Of a stretch of DNA of 64,000 nucleotides, positions 25,701-37,610 are shown piece by piece. Positions within the stretch are counted from its first letter, which is position 1; every line of letters starts with the position of its first letter. The stretch comes from Eucalyptus grandis (Eukaryota; Streptophyta; Magnoliopsida; Myrtales; Myrtaceae). The notes under the pieces are model-generated. The model was not told the origin of the DNA. It saw only the letters and a program-made list of their open reading frames with translations, and did no database searches. The stretch covers positions 48,218,770 to 48,282,769 of the forward strand of contig NC_052622.1 of NCBI RefSeq assembly GCF_016545825.1, in the 5' to 3' direction. A program made the translations under genes and the position numbers.

Positions 25701-28700
25701 ATTTGGATCTCAGCTCATGCATGTTCTTGATAGGCTTGATTTATATGTTATTTTTGCTTGACAGGCTTGATTATATTGTACCTGTCATTAGGTCCCTATG
25801 TGATCTGGAAATTTATGGTGCTTTCGCCATGGAATTCTTGTGCATGCCCTTGCATGGTAGTATTATGGCGTCACGTTCATATCGTTTTATTTGACAGCAT
25901 TCATATCAATATGTCTTCATGTTTTCTGGCTTAAAGTGTGATTTCTCCATTTACTGATTGAAAAGAAAATTGACGTATACCTACAGGTAAAATTAATAAA
26001 CTTATTGTGGATAAATCGGCTATATACTAACAATTTTAAGAGAGCTATACGTTGATTTATCTAAATAATAATTTGCTACTGGGCTCTATCTGCTATGATA
26101 GCGGGGACAGGATTAATATGGGAAACCAAGGCCTGATTATTGATTCTGCAAGATTGGCATAATCTCAAAGACTTAAGCTACAAAGGAAACACTGGCTATG
26201 GCTATTAAATATGAGAGATAGGATATTTGTGTAAATATGTATAAAGAAGCTAGTCTGGCCTGTTTTTCATAGTATCAGTATGTTTCTTGAAAAAACTAAT
26301 ATTTTCTTCCCCCCATCAGCTGAGAGAAGGTGAGCGGGAGAGTAGGATCTTTAGGTCAAAAGGCAAGTCCATGCAGTCAGGTTTTAGAGACGATAGAGTC
26401 AGATGAAGCCTTTAGCAGCTTTTATTTGGGCACTGTGCCCTGGAAAATGTTTTCGCTTCTTCCACTTGTTTCTGTGAACTGGCATATCCTGTTTGAAGAT
26501 TGGTGCAAGATTCTCTTCCATGTATTTGTTGTATTTGTTCGCCGTCTAATGTTTCCAATTTTAAAGGTTATCGAGTTTTGTTGCCCATATAAAGTGTATC
26601 AGGTTGACTTATTCGTTTACTTCTCTGATAGGCAAATGAAGGAAAGACTTGGTTGGCTGATGAGAGTATCTTGACACACTTTGAGTCACTGAAATTGGAA
26701 ACATGTAGCAGTGTATGTTCTGAAATAGCCTTTTCAGTTTTCTGCGAATTTAAAGTGACTTGCTTTTGCTTTTCATTATTTCTTACTGTTTCCTTTTGGG
26801 GCACATCAGGTTCTTTCAGAAAATCCAGAGGAAGAGGATTCTAAGGTTGGTGAACAAGATGGAAATGAACTCCCACTAAAGAAAATAGTAAAGAATTTGA
26901 AATCTCATGGAAAGAAGGGCAGAAAAGCAAGAAAAGGCCAGACTAGTGAAATAAGAAACCTGAAAATGATTTTGATGTCTTGAATATGGTTAGACAAATA
27001 AATTTGGACACTATGGACATATCTGCCAAGTTGGACACTGTCAATGGTCATGAACATCCTGACACGAAAGGTACAAAATCTCAACTAAGATATCAAAATG
27101 GGGAAAAAAGTGAAGGCAGTGATGCTACACCAAGTCCCATACCTAAGCGCAGGAGGTCTTCAGCTGCTCATGGTGCTGTAAAATCACCTAACAGTATGTA
27201 ACAAGATCCCCCCTTCATCAGGTTCATTTTATTGTTCAGTGTCAAATATCATTACTAATTGAAGTTTAATTTAATGGGTGCAGAGAATGCCAAGTTGTCA
27301 AGAAGTAAAGCATCTTTGATTGATTCTGACTTATTAGTATCAAGCTTTCGCAAGAAAAGAAGTTCCCCTTCAAGACACCCTGTCAAAGGGTCTGATAGAG
27401 ATCATACTGATGAGGCACATGAAGGTGGAGAAGTTCTTGATGATGATCTGAAGGTTGATATACCTGCACGTTAGATGACTTTACATTTTATGTTTACTTT
27501 TCTCTTTCATTAATCATCATCATCACAATCTCTCTCTCTCTCTCAGTTGGAGACTGATAAGGCTAGTACAAATGATGTAATGTCCCCTGGGGGTTCATCC
27601 AAGAAGAGGAAACGAAAAAGCATTGCTGGATTGGCGAGGGTAACTTCTGATTCTTTTTGCTTGATGCATATTTAACCCCTGTTAATAGTGTGTGAGACAT
27701 GTCATGTTGCCGCAAGGATCACGATGTTAAGGTGCCTTCAGTTCCTAAGAAATTTTTAAGTTTTCAGTTCTACTTAAGTAATAAGATTAGTTGGTGATGA
27801 TTTTATTGGATATCAGCATTGCTGGGTTGGCGAGGGTTTCATGAGAATACATTGCCTTTCTTTCAACCTTTTTATTGATTAGATGGGATAATAATCATGT
27901 TTTATATTGATGCTATGTTGTTTAATCCTCAATATGACAGTATTCAGCTTTGTGTATGACTCCGTTTAGCTTAACTTGCCATTCAGTAGCTGCAATTTGT
28001 TTGTTTTAATCCGGTACTCCCTATGTTGCCATTATCTTTCAGTGCACATTGAAGGATATTGAGATCTCGAAGACCTAATTGGGTGCAAGATAAAAGTTTG
28101 GTGGCCAATGGATAAGCAGTGAGTGACTAATTATCTGATTATGTGCTGGTAACTTTTGAAGTCAATATAATAGTGTCTGGAATTGGGATATAGGCTGTTA
28201 GATATTCCAGTCAGTTGCTTTCGATGATGCCAAATTCTAGTGTAGTTAATAGATGTCATGGCCTTTCTTTAACTAGCATATGAACAATATAATTTTTTCC
28301 CCAAGTAGGGAAAAATGTCATGATCTTTGTTATTCCTTAGCCTTTTCTCTTAAATTAATTTCCTTTTTCCTCTTCATTTGCATGTCAATTCTTCTGTAAC
28401 TCACCCTTCATTCAAATCTTTGCTGAGCCTTCCATTTTCTGATTGAATCATGCCTTTCTTACATGATATATGCTGTTGGTCGAATAGGTTCTATCAAGGT
28501 ACAATCAAGTCATACGACACCGAAAAAGGAAGCATGTTGTGAGTGAAAATACCTTTCCTCGACCTTTATTTATTTAATTATCAGGAAAGCCTTTATGTTT
28601 TAGTTTCATTGTGCGCTCTTTTTGTAATATTATTCGAAACTGCTGGGTGTTTCATGATAAGGTTCTTTATGATGATGGAGATGTTGAAATACTCAACTTG

Positions 28701-30401
28701 GAAAAGGAGCGGTGGGAACTCATGGACAAGGGCGTAAACATGCAAAGGTCAGGGTATCGTGTTTCTAGTTATCTTACTATGCTTTACCTATGCATACATT
28801 GTTTTCTCTACAAACCAGTTTAGTTTTAACTCCTCTGAATCTCTCTAACAGAAGTTGAAATCATTGAAGGGCTCTTCTGCAAAGAAAGCGTAAGCATCTA
28901 TCTTCATGTGCATAAAGTTTATCCCATTATCCTTTCTGCCACCAATTTGGATTAGAAGTGTCTTCCTAGTCCTGTCTCCCTGGAAGTCTGTTTCATGAAA
29001 ATATTATGTATCTGGACTTATACAAGTGCAAGCAAACTGTTAGAAGCCTTCTTTTCTTTTTTACCGTGTGCTGCCATTGTGATCCCTTGTATTCTTTGCA
29101 GTATAACCGATCAGAAAGAAAAGGTTTCCAGTGGTTCTAAGAAGATTAAAGAAACGGTGAAGATGTGAGTGGATTTTATCCAGAATGTTAAGCAATCAAA
29201 TGTCTTTTTCTTCAGGATTTAAATGAAAGATTCTTGATTTGTAGAGTGAAAGGAAAAAGAACTCCAAAGAAAAAGCCCAACCCTCAAGTACATCAGAAAC
29301 TGTCTCTCGGGATGCTGAGGGAAAGGGGGTCTCAGATCTATCCGATGCTGATCCTACAACTTCTAAAGATTATGTTGAATCAGGTGAAATAGTGTCATCT
29401 TTTTTAATGCAATACAGTATGGGAAATATTCTGGTTCTCCTTTGTCCCATCTGTCAATGTACTTGCTCTTGCATGCATATTTGCTGGGGGAGCTCCATGT
29501 GATCTGTTTGAGAGCTGTTATTTAGTTATGTTCTCATGGTTCAAAGAGTATCCTTGACACTTTGTGACATATCATACATATGATTGTCTAACAAGATGAA
29601 TATGTCAGTGCTCAAGCAAAAAATATTCTTTGTATTACATGGATTTGTTGCCTTTGGGATTAAAAGATTCTTGATCTTCTTCTGAGAGTGGACTTCTGTG
29701 ACAATCTATTGCTACGGTCATTATAGTTAAATATAATTGGAGTATAATAGTTCTGTTCAATAAGTTGAATGCTCAGAAGAGATTCATGTTGCAGCCTCCA
29801 TCTTGTGCAGTAAACTATTAGTTAGGTTAAGTAGATCTGGGGAAGAAAGTAAAATTAGCTTTTCAACTATATATTTGAACATAAAGAATCATGTATGGTA
29901 TTCTAGGTAACTCAGAAGATCCAGATGCTGAAGAAGTTGATGGGAAACAAATACAGAGGGATGAATCTGACACAGAGATGCGTTCATTTTCTAAACGGAA
30001 ACGGGTCAAAGACATGGAGAGTACCCCAGTAGTGCAGAAGCTCATGATGAAGAGGAGGAATGTAGCGATATGGACAGTCTCCGAGCAGAAGATCGGGAAT
30101 CTGATGAAGAAGAAGGTCCTCCAGCTAAAGAGTCCATAAAGGGAAGGATTTGGAAACAAAGACTGCTGGCAGCAAATCTAAAAGCAAAAAGAAATCGGGC
30201 AGCAAATCCTTAAAAGCATCCATGGTTGCCCAGATGGATTCCCGATGATGAGCCTCTTGTACTTTCTTAGCTTTTGCTGTTCATTTTAGATTCCCATGAG
30301 ACCTTGGTCATCTGTTTTGGCTTCTAATTCGATATTCTGATGCATTGCAGAAGCTGTGGAAGAGTCGAGTAGGGAAATCAGGCTCGAGGAGAGTAGGCTG
30401 A
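13755..30401 (+). CDS. PDS5A: PDS5-type sister-chromatid cohesion cofactor (PDS5A-like)
   Basis: The product is a HEAT-repeat regulator that binds the cohesin ring on chromosomes and influences cohesion, DNA repair and meiosis. Translated exons match the plant PDS5A/B family along their length: an N-terminus MGQKLQQQLRELGSKLE, then segments such as FGRRVVILETVAKYRSCVV, KILRCFYDKDF, RQAKYAVHALA and LAHHSCPNVDECKD. A basic, Lys/Ser-rich region follows. A Tudor domain lies near residues 1345-1400 (GCKIKVWWPMDKQFYQG...VLYDDGDVEIL), then an acidic/basic tail ending DDEPL-KLWKSRVGKSGSRRVG. The spliced length, about 4.87 kb or 1625 residues, fits PDS5A/B rather than the shorter PDS5C-E. The first ATG in the conserved frame is 13755 and the stop is 30399-30401. 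Ten one-base deletions break the frame as sequenced. Confident of the family; A versus B rests on gene order. Confidence 0.93.
23004..23057. repeat. 27-bp tandem duplication in PDS5 intron 15
   Basis: GGCTTACATCCCTTATATAA followed by TTTTTGC occurs twice in immediate succession within the intron. The copies look identical, so the duplication is young. Confidence 0.9.
24350..24415. repeat. ~32-bp tandem duplication in PDS5 intron 20
   Basis: TTGTACTTTTATATGCTTGG followed by TGCCCCATG occurs twice in tandem. It is non-coding and lies in the intron after exon 20. Poly-A/T runs follow at about 24505-24525 and 24603-24622. Confidence 0.85.
25586..25591 (+). other. GC-AG intron donor (PDS5 intron 22)
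   Basis: Exon 22 ends CTCTGAG and is followed by GCAAGT, the consensus of the minor GC-AG intron class. Joining to the acceptor TAG at 26629-26631 keeps phase and gives a continuous family-like sequence (GDNSE-ANEGKTWLADES). No GT donor nearby preserves both phase and similarity. Confidence 0.7.
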
Positions 30402-31900
30402 TTCAGTTTTCTTTGCTTCATCTAGTCTTTTGTAGAATTTTATGCAGTTGTAGATGTTGAAATCATAAAGCCTCTGTTGGAACTAGCACAACCAACAAGG
30501 GGAGGGAATGGATTCCAACTCCGTCGGCAAGCTTTGATGGACCGGAGCACCTGTAGAATATCACTTGCTGACGTTCCACGTTAACAGATGATCACACAAC
30601 TGATGCTCTATACTCGTAGCGATAGGATGTTACCAATGATTCATGTGTTTGTGGAAGAAGCAAGTCTTAGCAGTTAGGCATTGTTCAGATGCTAGTCTCT
30701 TGTACAGATGTTTATGATAGTGAATTTGTTGTTTGAATTGCCACAGCGCGACAGTTACTATTGGTCGCCGACTCTTGGTGGGTCTCCTGTCTACTATTCT
30801 TCTTTAGTTCATATGGTGTACTTTGGAATTTGTTGTACATGGTAAGTATACATTCGAGGAACTTTTTAAATGACACCGAGCTCGTTTCAAGGTGTAGCTC
30901 TCTTGAGGTTTGCCTTCAGTAGCCTATTTTACATAGATAAGATGGGAGGAAATGGGATATATAAATGAATGAATATGTTATCTCTTCGAGAAAACCGAAT
31001 ACTTTAAAGAAATTGTAATTTTATCTTGTTGCAAACAATTAATTTCTAAACTTTATTTGGCCATTCTTATTGATGTTTTATGCAAATGGTTTAACTAGTC
31101 AGTATTTGTATTCTTATTCCTTATGTATGTCAATGTCAACAAGAGAATAAATCTAAGTGAAGCAGAGGTGGTACGTTTAGTGATACATTAAACTCTAACC
31201 CCGTTTATGTGTTGGACCATTGCAACAGCTTGGCAGAGAGAAACTATGCAAATTCCTATTATTCACCGAAAGAACAATCGTGCACCAGATTAGGTCCTTC
31301 ATATGTTTCGGTTGATTGTATGCATTGGTGATCTCGACCGTAATTTTGATGTTGTATTATCTTGTTCCTTGTATACAATCAAGTTGTAAAGCTTATGAGA
31401 AAGGCTCACACCATCACTTGCATGACGATGGCCACCATGAGCACCTTTGAAGGATGTCCCCGAGAAGTTCCGCAGCCACGGTGACGATCTCGGCACGAAG
31501 CTGTTGTCGCTGAATCAAGAGTACCTCATTGTCTGCAAGATGAACTACTTCAGGACTGCGCTCTTCTTCTGCGATGTAGGGTATGGCCAGCAGCGGCGGT
31601 GCCATCAGTGCGGCCACGCTCTTCTTTTGGGAGAATCTCTACACGTTCATAATAAATGGCTATATGAGATTGAGATAGAGAGAGAGGCCAAAATCTAACG
31701 CAGATGTTTGTAATGCTCCAAACATGGATCACGAGGGTCGCGCGAGATCCTTTGCCGACGCATAGGCCATCAAAAGCACGTGGTGGCGCAAGCAGAATCT
31801 CGAGGCTGCGAACCACGAGAGAGTAGCCGACTGGCCTGGAGGTCCACTCGTGCGAATCAGTGCTCTCAGGTTGGACATCGTCTATAAGGACATCAGTCTT

Positions 31901-31902
<2 letters not shown>

Positions 31903-31943
<41 letters not shown>
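31903..31943. repeat. (CT)n microsatellite
   Basis: About twenty CT dinucleotide units in a row. Confidence 0.95.
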
Positions 31944-31946
<3 letters not shown>

Positions 31947-32129
31947 GATCATCCATTGCCAATTCCTTCTGCTAGGAGATGGACAAAAGGCAGTTTATAT
32001 TATGAAGAGAAATCAATCTAAATCTGTCTAGACAAAACATCATGGTGTTTGTTCATCGTCAAAACCAACCCAACTTCTCGACCCAAGTGCAGCTCATGTG
32101 TTTTTTGATAACTGCACGAAATCCAACCT

Positions 32130-33030
32130 AACGAGTTTGTTAGCTTTTGAACCATTAACGTTAATCTTAGGTTTGAGCTTGATTCAAGATCAACTTGGAC
32201 CAACTTGGGACCGGTTCAATTAGAACGGTCCTAGTTCGGTTCCCAAGGGAACTAGATCGGTCCTTGATCTTGGGTTATCTGGACTTTGCATTGTGCTGAT
32301 TGGTCTTCAATCCTTAGAGTTTATGATTGGTCAAATTCATACAAACTTTATATATATATATTAAATACTTTATATATTATATATATATAATATATTACGT
32401 ATTATGTACTTTTGTCTATTCTAAACCCTTGCACCTTCTCCTATGTTCTTTTCATAGTTACTTTTTGTCTATTCTAAACCTTTGCACCTTCTCCTATGTT
32501 CTTTTCATAGTTTAGTTTGTCGTACAAATTAGAAAGTGGAAGACATCCAGCCCTAATTCAACCAAAATAAAAATAAAAATAAAAACCCTCTTTGCTCCCC
32601 TTGGTCCTGTTTGCCTGCTCGTCTTTGTTTGCTTGCCTAACTCACCTTGCCTCTCCCCTCTGGCCTCTTCTCGTGTTCATTTTTATTTTTTGTTGCTTTC
32701 AACAAATTTGAATTTTTTTTTTGTTACCTTATTTTATATTTATGTTTGATATATATTGATATTTATAGTTTGGTTGCTCAATGTTGTATTGTTGATGTAT
32801 AAGTAATTTGTAATAGTATGTTTGTCCTTTCAAGAAATATAAAAAATGAAATAAAAAAATAATCGGTTAGTCACGATTTGACCTTGGAATCAGATCGGAT
32901 ATAAATAATTGATTTGGTTCTCAATCCCAAGCTCAACAAAATTGGTTCTCGGTCCCAAAAATTGGGGACCAACAATGTGTAGGTTGGTCCCTTGGTTATG
33001 TGCTAGACCGTGCCCAACTGGATCATACTT
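32130..33030. repeat. Possible decayed transposable element rich in GGTTC/GGACC motifs
   Basis: The outer parts are full of GGTTC, GGTCC and GAACC motifs (for example GGACCGGTTCAATTAGAACG near 32210 and TTGGTTCTCGGTCCC near 32942) around an AT-rich centre. Similar motif-rich ends occur at about 55030-55440 and 58560-58740, which suggests a repeat family. I could not define terminal repeats or a target duplication. Confidence 0.35.
32408..32515. repeat. ~54-bp tandem duplication
   Basis: TTTTGTCTATTCTAAACC followed by a CTTGCACCTTCTCC / TTTGCACCTTCTCC segment and TATGTTCTTTTCATAGTT occurs twice in tandem with one or two differences. Confidence 0.85.
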
Positions 33031-34122
33031 ACCCTTGGTTAATCTCCTAAAAAAACGAAAGGTTTTTGTTCAACATTCAAGTCAATATGATTGACAAATA
33101 AAGCGAACCGTTTTCTTAAGTATTTGATGAAATGGATAAAGAATAACAAAATGGGATTTGTTTAATTTGATGCATATCTCGTGACATTATTAAATTGATT
33201 ACTTTAGGAAAATGTCTTTTTAGTCTGTAATGACCTAACTTAATCTTTGTTTTTGCATATTTAGTGACCTAACTTATTCAAAATATGGCTTTTGACTTGA
33301 ATAAACCTATCAAAGAGTTTTAGAACACAAACGTTGACTGGAATTTATGTTTGCCAACTTTGACCAACCAAACGTCTCATGGTCATGCATGAGGGTTTCC
33401 GTCCACGGTTCATACATTAACATATTGGCCTAAATAAAAAAGAGTGCAAACAAGGAAAGAGAAGAGAGAGAAGATGATGGTTGATGAAAAGCAAGAAAGA
33501 GGAGAGAGAAACATACAGGAGCAGTTGAGCTAAGCGTCAGGCAGAGCACAACAGTAGAGGCAAATCTCTTGCCCTATTTTCTTAATTTATCTGATACTTC
33601 ATTACAAAACAAGAAAGGGTTTTGTCTGATGGGATGCTTGCTCCTTAGTGCTTAACCCCACGTTCTATTTCTTTTTGTTTCCGAATTATTCACGTCTCGT
33701 TGTTTGCGTGTGGCTCTCTTCATTAGAAAAAAGACATCATCTTTTCTGATGTCGGTAGATTTAAAGTAGCAATAGAGGCTTTTCGGTAGTTGCAGTGCTG
33801 TCTTGTTGACCCAAAACAGTCCCGTTGAAGCTCTGCTTGTCTTCCTTCTTCGTCCACACCACAAGAAGGTAAGTACTCTGTCTAATGTGAACCAAATTCT
33901 GTTTTGTCAACTTCATTCTGCACGAACTTCTTCTGTGACGAGGTCGAAGAAGAAATAGGTTGTCTGATAATCCCCCTTTGTTGTTCTTCTTTTTTTTAAA
34001 AATCAAATGAAGTTCATTTAAGAACATCTTATGGTCCGTTCTTTTCCTGGTTCTTGTTTGTTTCCTCTAGCTTGTGTAGGTGGTTCTGTGTTCTGATTGG
34101 TTTCTTGTTTCTTGAAGTGGAA

Positions 34123-36252
34123 ATGGGGGAACACTTGGGGCAGCTCAAGTTGACGGTGGTGCAAGGAAAAGATTAGTGATCCGGGATTTCAAGAGCAGTG
34201 ACCCGTATGTTGTTGTCAAATTAGGCAGTCAGGTAAGGTGTGCTGTCTTGTTGACTGCTCGGCTGTTCATGTAGAGTTTCCTTTTTCGGTGTCCTCACAG
34301 TGCAGAAAAAGAGAAATAAGGGTGACCATTCATATGGCTTTCGATGTGTCAATTTTTGGTAATTCGTGTCTTTGCTCAAATAGCTAATTTTTTTTTTCTA
34401 ATACGGTAAGAATTAGATTTCGTGGAGATGAATTAAAACTTGCCAACATGTTAATTGTTGTGTCATGTTAAGTCGAGTTTCTGTCGTAACTCTCTCATGT
34501 TGGCTTTATGTTCAAGCCATGTTCACTATTCATGTTTTTGCCAGAAATTGCCACTCCTACGAGCAGACAAATTTGAACTTTTATTTCATGTGCATATATT
34601 CGCATATACTTTGTGACTTTAGGGTGGGAGGCTGGGTTGAGGTCTGTTCTTGAGATGATGAAAATTGGGGTCTCTATTGCTATTTGAGTTTTAACTTATC
34701 TAGGATCGATACTGTTTCTCACTTGATATCGAGTTTATCACATGTCAAGCACGCGCACGTTTTGTTTAAGCTCTTCCGTATGTTGGTCAAAGCAGCTTAT
34801 GCAGATGCAAGATACAATTTGCACTAGTCCAAGGATTTAGATCTGCTTATTGATAGCAGAGCAGATGCTGTATTCAATGGATCTACGCAGTTAGCCAAAA
34901 CCTAGGAACTAAAAACTATCAAATCAATCTTGAACGATTTGTGTGTGATTTCATAGCCTCCCTATCCCTGTTTCAAAAGGATCATTGGAGGATTGAGATA
35001 TAACTCTGAAAGAGAAATGCTAGGGACAGATGCCGTGACATGAATGTCCTATATAGCCCATTGATTGGTGTCGTTTCCACATCGCAACTAATGTCAATCA
35101 ATGGGCAAATGGTACAGTTGGTTTATCTATGACCATCCTCCAAAGTGGTCCTAAAATGGGAATATTCCTCTCCTTCTGTCTCCTTTCTTGCTTGCCTTCT
35201 TACCTTTCCTAAGTCCAAACTCATCCACACAGCTTCTGAGTCTACTAAGTTTCACCTTGCTTTGTTGAGTCATTTATGTTAACATCATTGAAATAACTTG
35301 CACTAGGTGGCAAAGACTAAGGTCATAAACAGTTGCCTCAATCCTGTTTGGAACGAAGAGCTAGTTTTCTCGCTCACAGAACCCCTTGGAGCTTTAAATT
35401 TGGTAAGCTTCTGATTTTCACCCCTTATAGTTCGTCTCATTTTGCTGATGAAGAATTATGCCATCTGCTCATCTGACTATGCTGCAACCTGTGTGGGGCC
35501 TTTGGTAGCGGAGGTTCCTTTCTATTGTTTATGAATGGCAAAACGTATACTTCCAATAGATCAAATAAAAGAAATTTGTAATGGCAACGTGAGGAAAACT
35601 CCATAATTTATTTTTCCACCTTCCATTTTCCTACTATTCCTGTTTCAATTTTTCCCCTTTCTTTTGATCTTCAGTGGGCTAGAAAGCAGAACAAAAATCA
35701 TCTTCAAATGTGAGCAAACTAAATGGTGCTATCAACACTTACATTTGTATCTCTCGGTTGAGTGAAATCCCATGAAGTTCGTCCTTGCATTATAGATTTG
35801 AACTATATTTGCAGTCAGACAATCTTTTCAGTTAGCTTTGAGATAAAAAAATGTGCTGGAAAGAGATCTTCTTCCATTGTCCTAAAGTTTTCAGGTGCTG
35901 CTATGCTGACCCCGAGATTTAAAGATTTCATAATAACGTATGGTGCCTTCTGTAGGAAGTGTTTGATAAAGACCGTTTCAAGACTGATGACAAAATGGGA
36001 CATGCCCACTTCAGCCTCCAACCGTTAGTCTCTGCTTCTAGATTGAGGAAGGTCCTAAAGGTTTCTTCTGGCGAGACGGCGCTAAGAAAGGTTGTACCTG
36101 ACAGTGAGAACTGCCTCGTCAGAGAAAGCTCCATTGCTTGCATCGAAGGCGAAGTCGTACAAGATGCTTGGTTGAGGCTTTGTGGGGTCGAGTCAGGGGA
36201 AATTCAGCTGAAGATGAAACTGATAGACACTCCAGTTGCAGGCATGAGATAA
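34123..36252 (+). CDS. CAR11: C2-domain ABA-related protein (CAR11-like)
   Basis: CAR proteins are small single-C2-domain proteins that bind membrane phospholipids in a calcium-dependent way and help place ABA receptors at the plasma membrane. Three exons (34123-34232, 35307-35402, 35956-36252) encode about 167 residues, the usual size. Family features are visible: DFKSSDPYVVVKLG, NPVWNEEL and FDKDRFKTDDKMGHA with the calcium-loop aspartates, then the CAR-specific C-terminal part ENCLVRES...VQDAWLRLCGVESGEI. As sequenced, exon 1 loses frame after GQLKLTVVQGK because one A is missing from the A-run near 34166-34171 (AAAA instead of AAAAA); restoring it gives GKRLVIRDFKSSDPY. The neighbour is PDS5A-like, as I recall for Arabidopsis CAR11. 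Function is inferred from the family only. Confidence 0.9.
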
Positions 36253-37610
36253 GGCCTACACTCATAACTACGTATGGAAAAAGTGAAAATTCATTTCATG
36301 TGTGTAAATCCTGTAGAAATCTCTCTACTTTATAAGGTTGCTTTCAGCTCGTATGCGTTAAATGGAGTGGAGGAGTTGGCCTCAAATTTATAGTGAAGCA
36401 ACACAGCGCCAAGATCTATCAAGTCCATGCGGCCCTGTGTCTTCCACAACTTATTGACAAGAATCTCAGATATTTGTACTCTAAAATTTCGATCGAAAGA
36501 CCTGTATAATGAAGGAAGATAACCGTGGTTTTATGATTCTTGCTCACTCCACCTTAGAGAGTGGTTGCGAGATCACCATCTGGTGCATGCGATGCTTCAG
36601 CATTCTTTCAATCCTCGGACAAACCCTGATCCAAACCAGGGGCTCTCTTCCATCAAATTGGAAGTGCCGAAAATGGCACTTTCATAAGTGCCGGGAATCC
36701 CACAAAGGCTTATCCTCGTAGCCAATGGAATTGCCATCAATCTGATCAGCAGTTGGAGAAGAGCTTGGGTGATTGGATTTTTTTTTTTTTAACATTCTTG
36801 GTGTTTGAATAATTAAATATTTAATCATACTTACATCCAATACCTGAAGTTTTTAAAGTCGGCGCTGACAGATTCAACATCTTCGGCTCCAAAAATGATC
36901 ATGAGGACATTTGTCCTGACCAAAGTATCTTTTCTAGTTGCTATCCCTCTAGTGTTTTCAATGCACGAAATTTGGGAAAAGTGCAGGAGTTTTATGACGA
37001 AGAAGATTTTGATGACTATGTGAAGTCTTTGGAACATATATTCTTTCTCAGCACCATGATGAAGCTCATGTATCAAGTCCAAGATGGTGGGAATCTCGTC
37101 ATGAACGTCACTAATGAAATGAACAGGCATTTGACTAACTCAAAAGAGTCAATTACTCTTGCCGTTTACTCGCGCTTGGTTGAATTTCTTCAATTTAACA
37201 TTTGATTAGTATAAATTCTGACATGGCACAGGAACTGTCTACTTATCGAAAGACGTTTTCTTCCATTTGTGCCGATCTGCTTTCTGACCCGCCAACGCAA
37301 GTGTCGCCAGGATTGGGCCAATCTACAGGATTATCAGGCAAAGCTTCGCCATGAGAGATGAACTTTAGGATTGCTCTGTTATAACATATTTATATAGATA
37401 TAGATGGATGAACAGATCACTTTGTGTGCTTCAGTTTGGGTGCTCAAAAGAGTATAGGTTACCTAGTTTTGTTGCCTTTCCAAAACCATACATTCATATG
37501 ACCCTGAGAGTTTGCCAATAATGGGAGTTATACATCCTCATTATCTCCAACTTAATATCATGTACTAGGAAATGATCTAGTTATTCATGAAGTTACAGTA
37601 GCTTGGTAGA
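36253..37610. other. Intergenic between CAR11 and CSLE1 copy 1
   Basis: The first few hundred bases are probably the CAR11 3' untranslated region. A 127-codon open stretch at 36825-37205 is listed separately. From 37206 to 37610 I see nothing I can name, and the end adjoins the 3' side of the minus-strand CSLE gene. Confidence 0.5.
36825..37205 (+). CDS. Unrecognised open reading frame, possibly an exon or gene remnant
   Basis: The plus frame is open for 127 codons between stops, with an acidic centre (EFYDEEDFDDYVKSLEHIFF). It lacks an early ATG; the ones it has are near the end. The opposite strand is also open over 36831-37130. Composition looks more coding-like than the flanking DNA, but no family came to mind, so this may be a fragment of a decayed gene or chance. 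Confidence 0.25.
   Translation, partial: SYLHPIPEVFKVGADRFNIFGSKNDHEDICPDQSIFSSCYPSSVFNARNLGKVQEFYDEEDFDDYVKSLEHIFFLSTMMKLMYQVQDGGNLVMNVTNEMNRHLTNSKESITLAVYSRLVEFLQFNI

Larger units (their letters stand above)
13755..30401 (+). other. Exon map of the PDS5A-like gene
   Basis: Exons, from splice sites and protein similarity: 13755-13847, 16849-17052, 17154-17335, 18119-18245, 18352-18569, 18918-19134, 19210-19355, 19453-19595, 21022-21171, 21269-21317, 21398-21589, 21699-21881, 22367-22521, 22608-22733, 22826-22975, 23092-23151, 23297-23433, 23567-23684, 23826-23960, 24076-24272, 25051-25207, 25439-25585, 26632-26712, 26810-27193, 27284-27453, 27547-27639, 28043-28118, 28488-28538, 28662-28747, 28852-28889, 29102-29164, 29245-29383, 29907-30259, 30351-30401. 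Intron 1 (3.0 kb), intron 8 (1.4 kb) and intron 22 (1.05 kb) are the longest. I recognised no gene inside them. The last short exon is the least certain; it is supported by phase and by a conserved-looking DDEPL/WKSR junction. Confidence 0.8.
30402..34122. other. PDS5 3' region and intergenic DNA before CAR11
   Basis: The first ~450 bp is probably the PDS5 3' untranslated region. Around 31410-31700 is a GC-richer stretch with open frames on both strands (for example 31447-31698 on + and 31414-31617 on -). It looks like a gene remnant, but I recognise no family. A (CT)n run lies at about 31903-31943. The last ~650 bp before 34123 is presumably the CAR11 promoter and leader. Confidence 0.5.

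Noticed and set aside
13755..30401. PDS5 as an outright pseudogene
   Set aside because: Breaks are almost all single-base losses, splice sites are kept, no nonsense substitutions were seen, and other genes nearby show the same indel pattern. Sequence error is the simpler explanation, though unproven.
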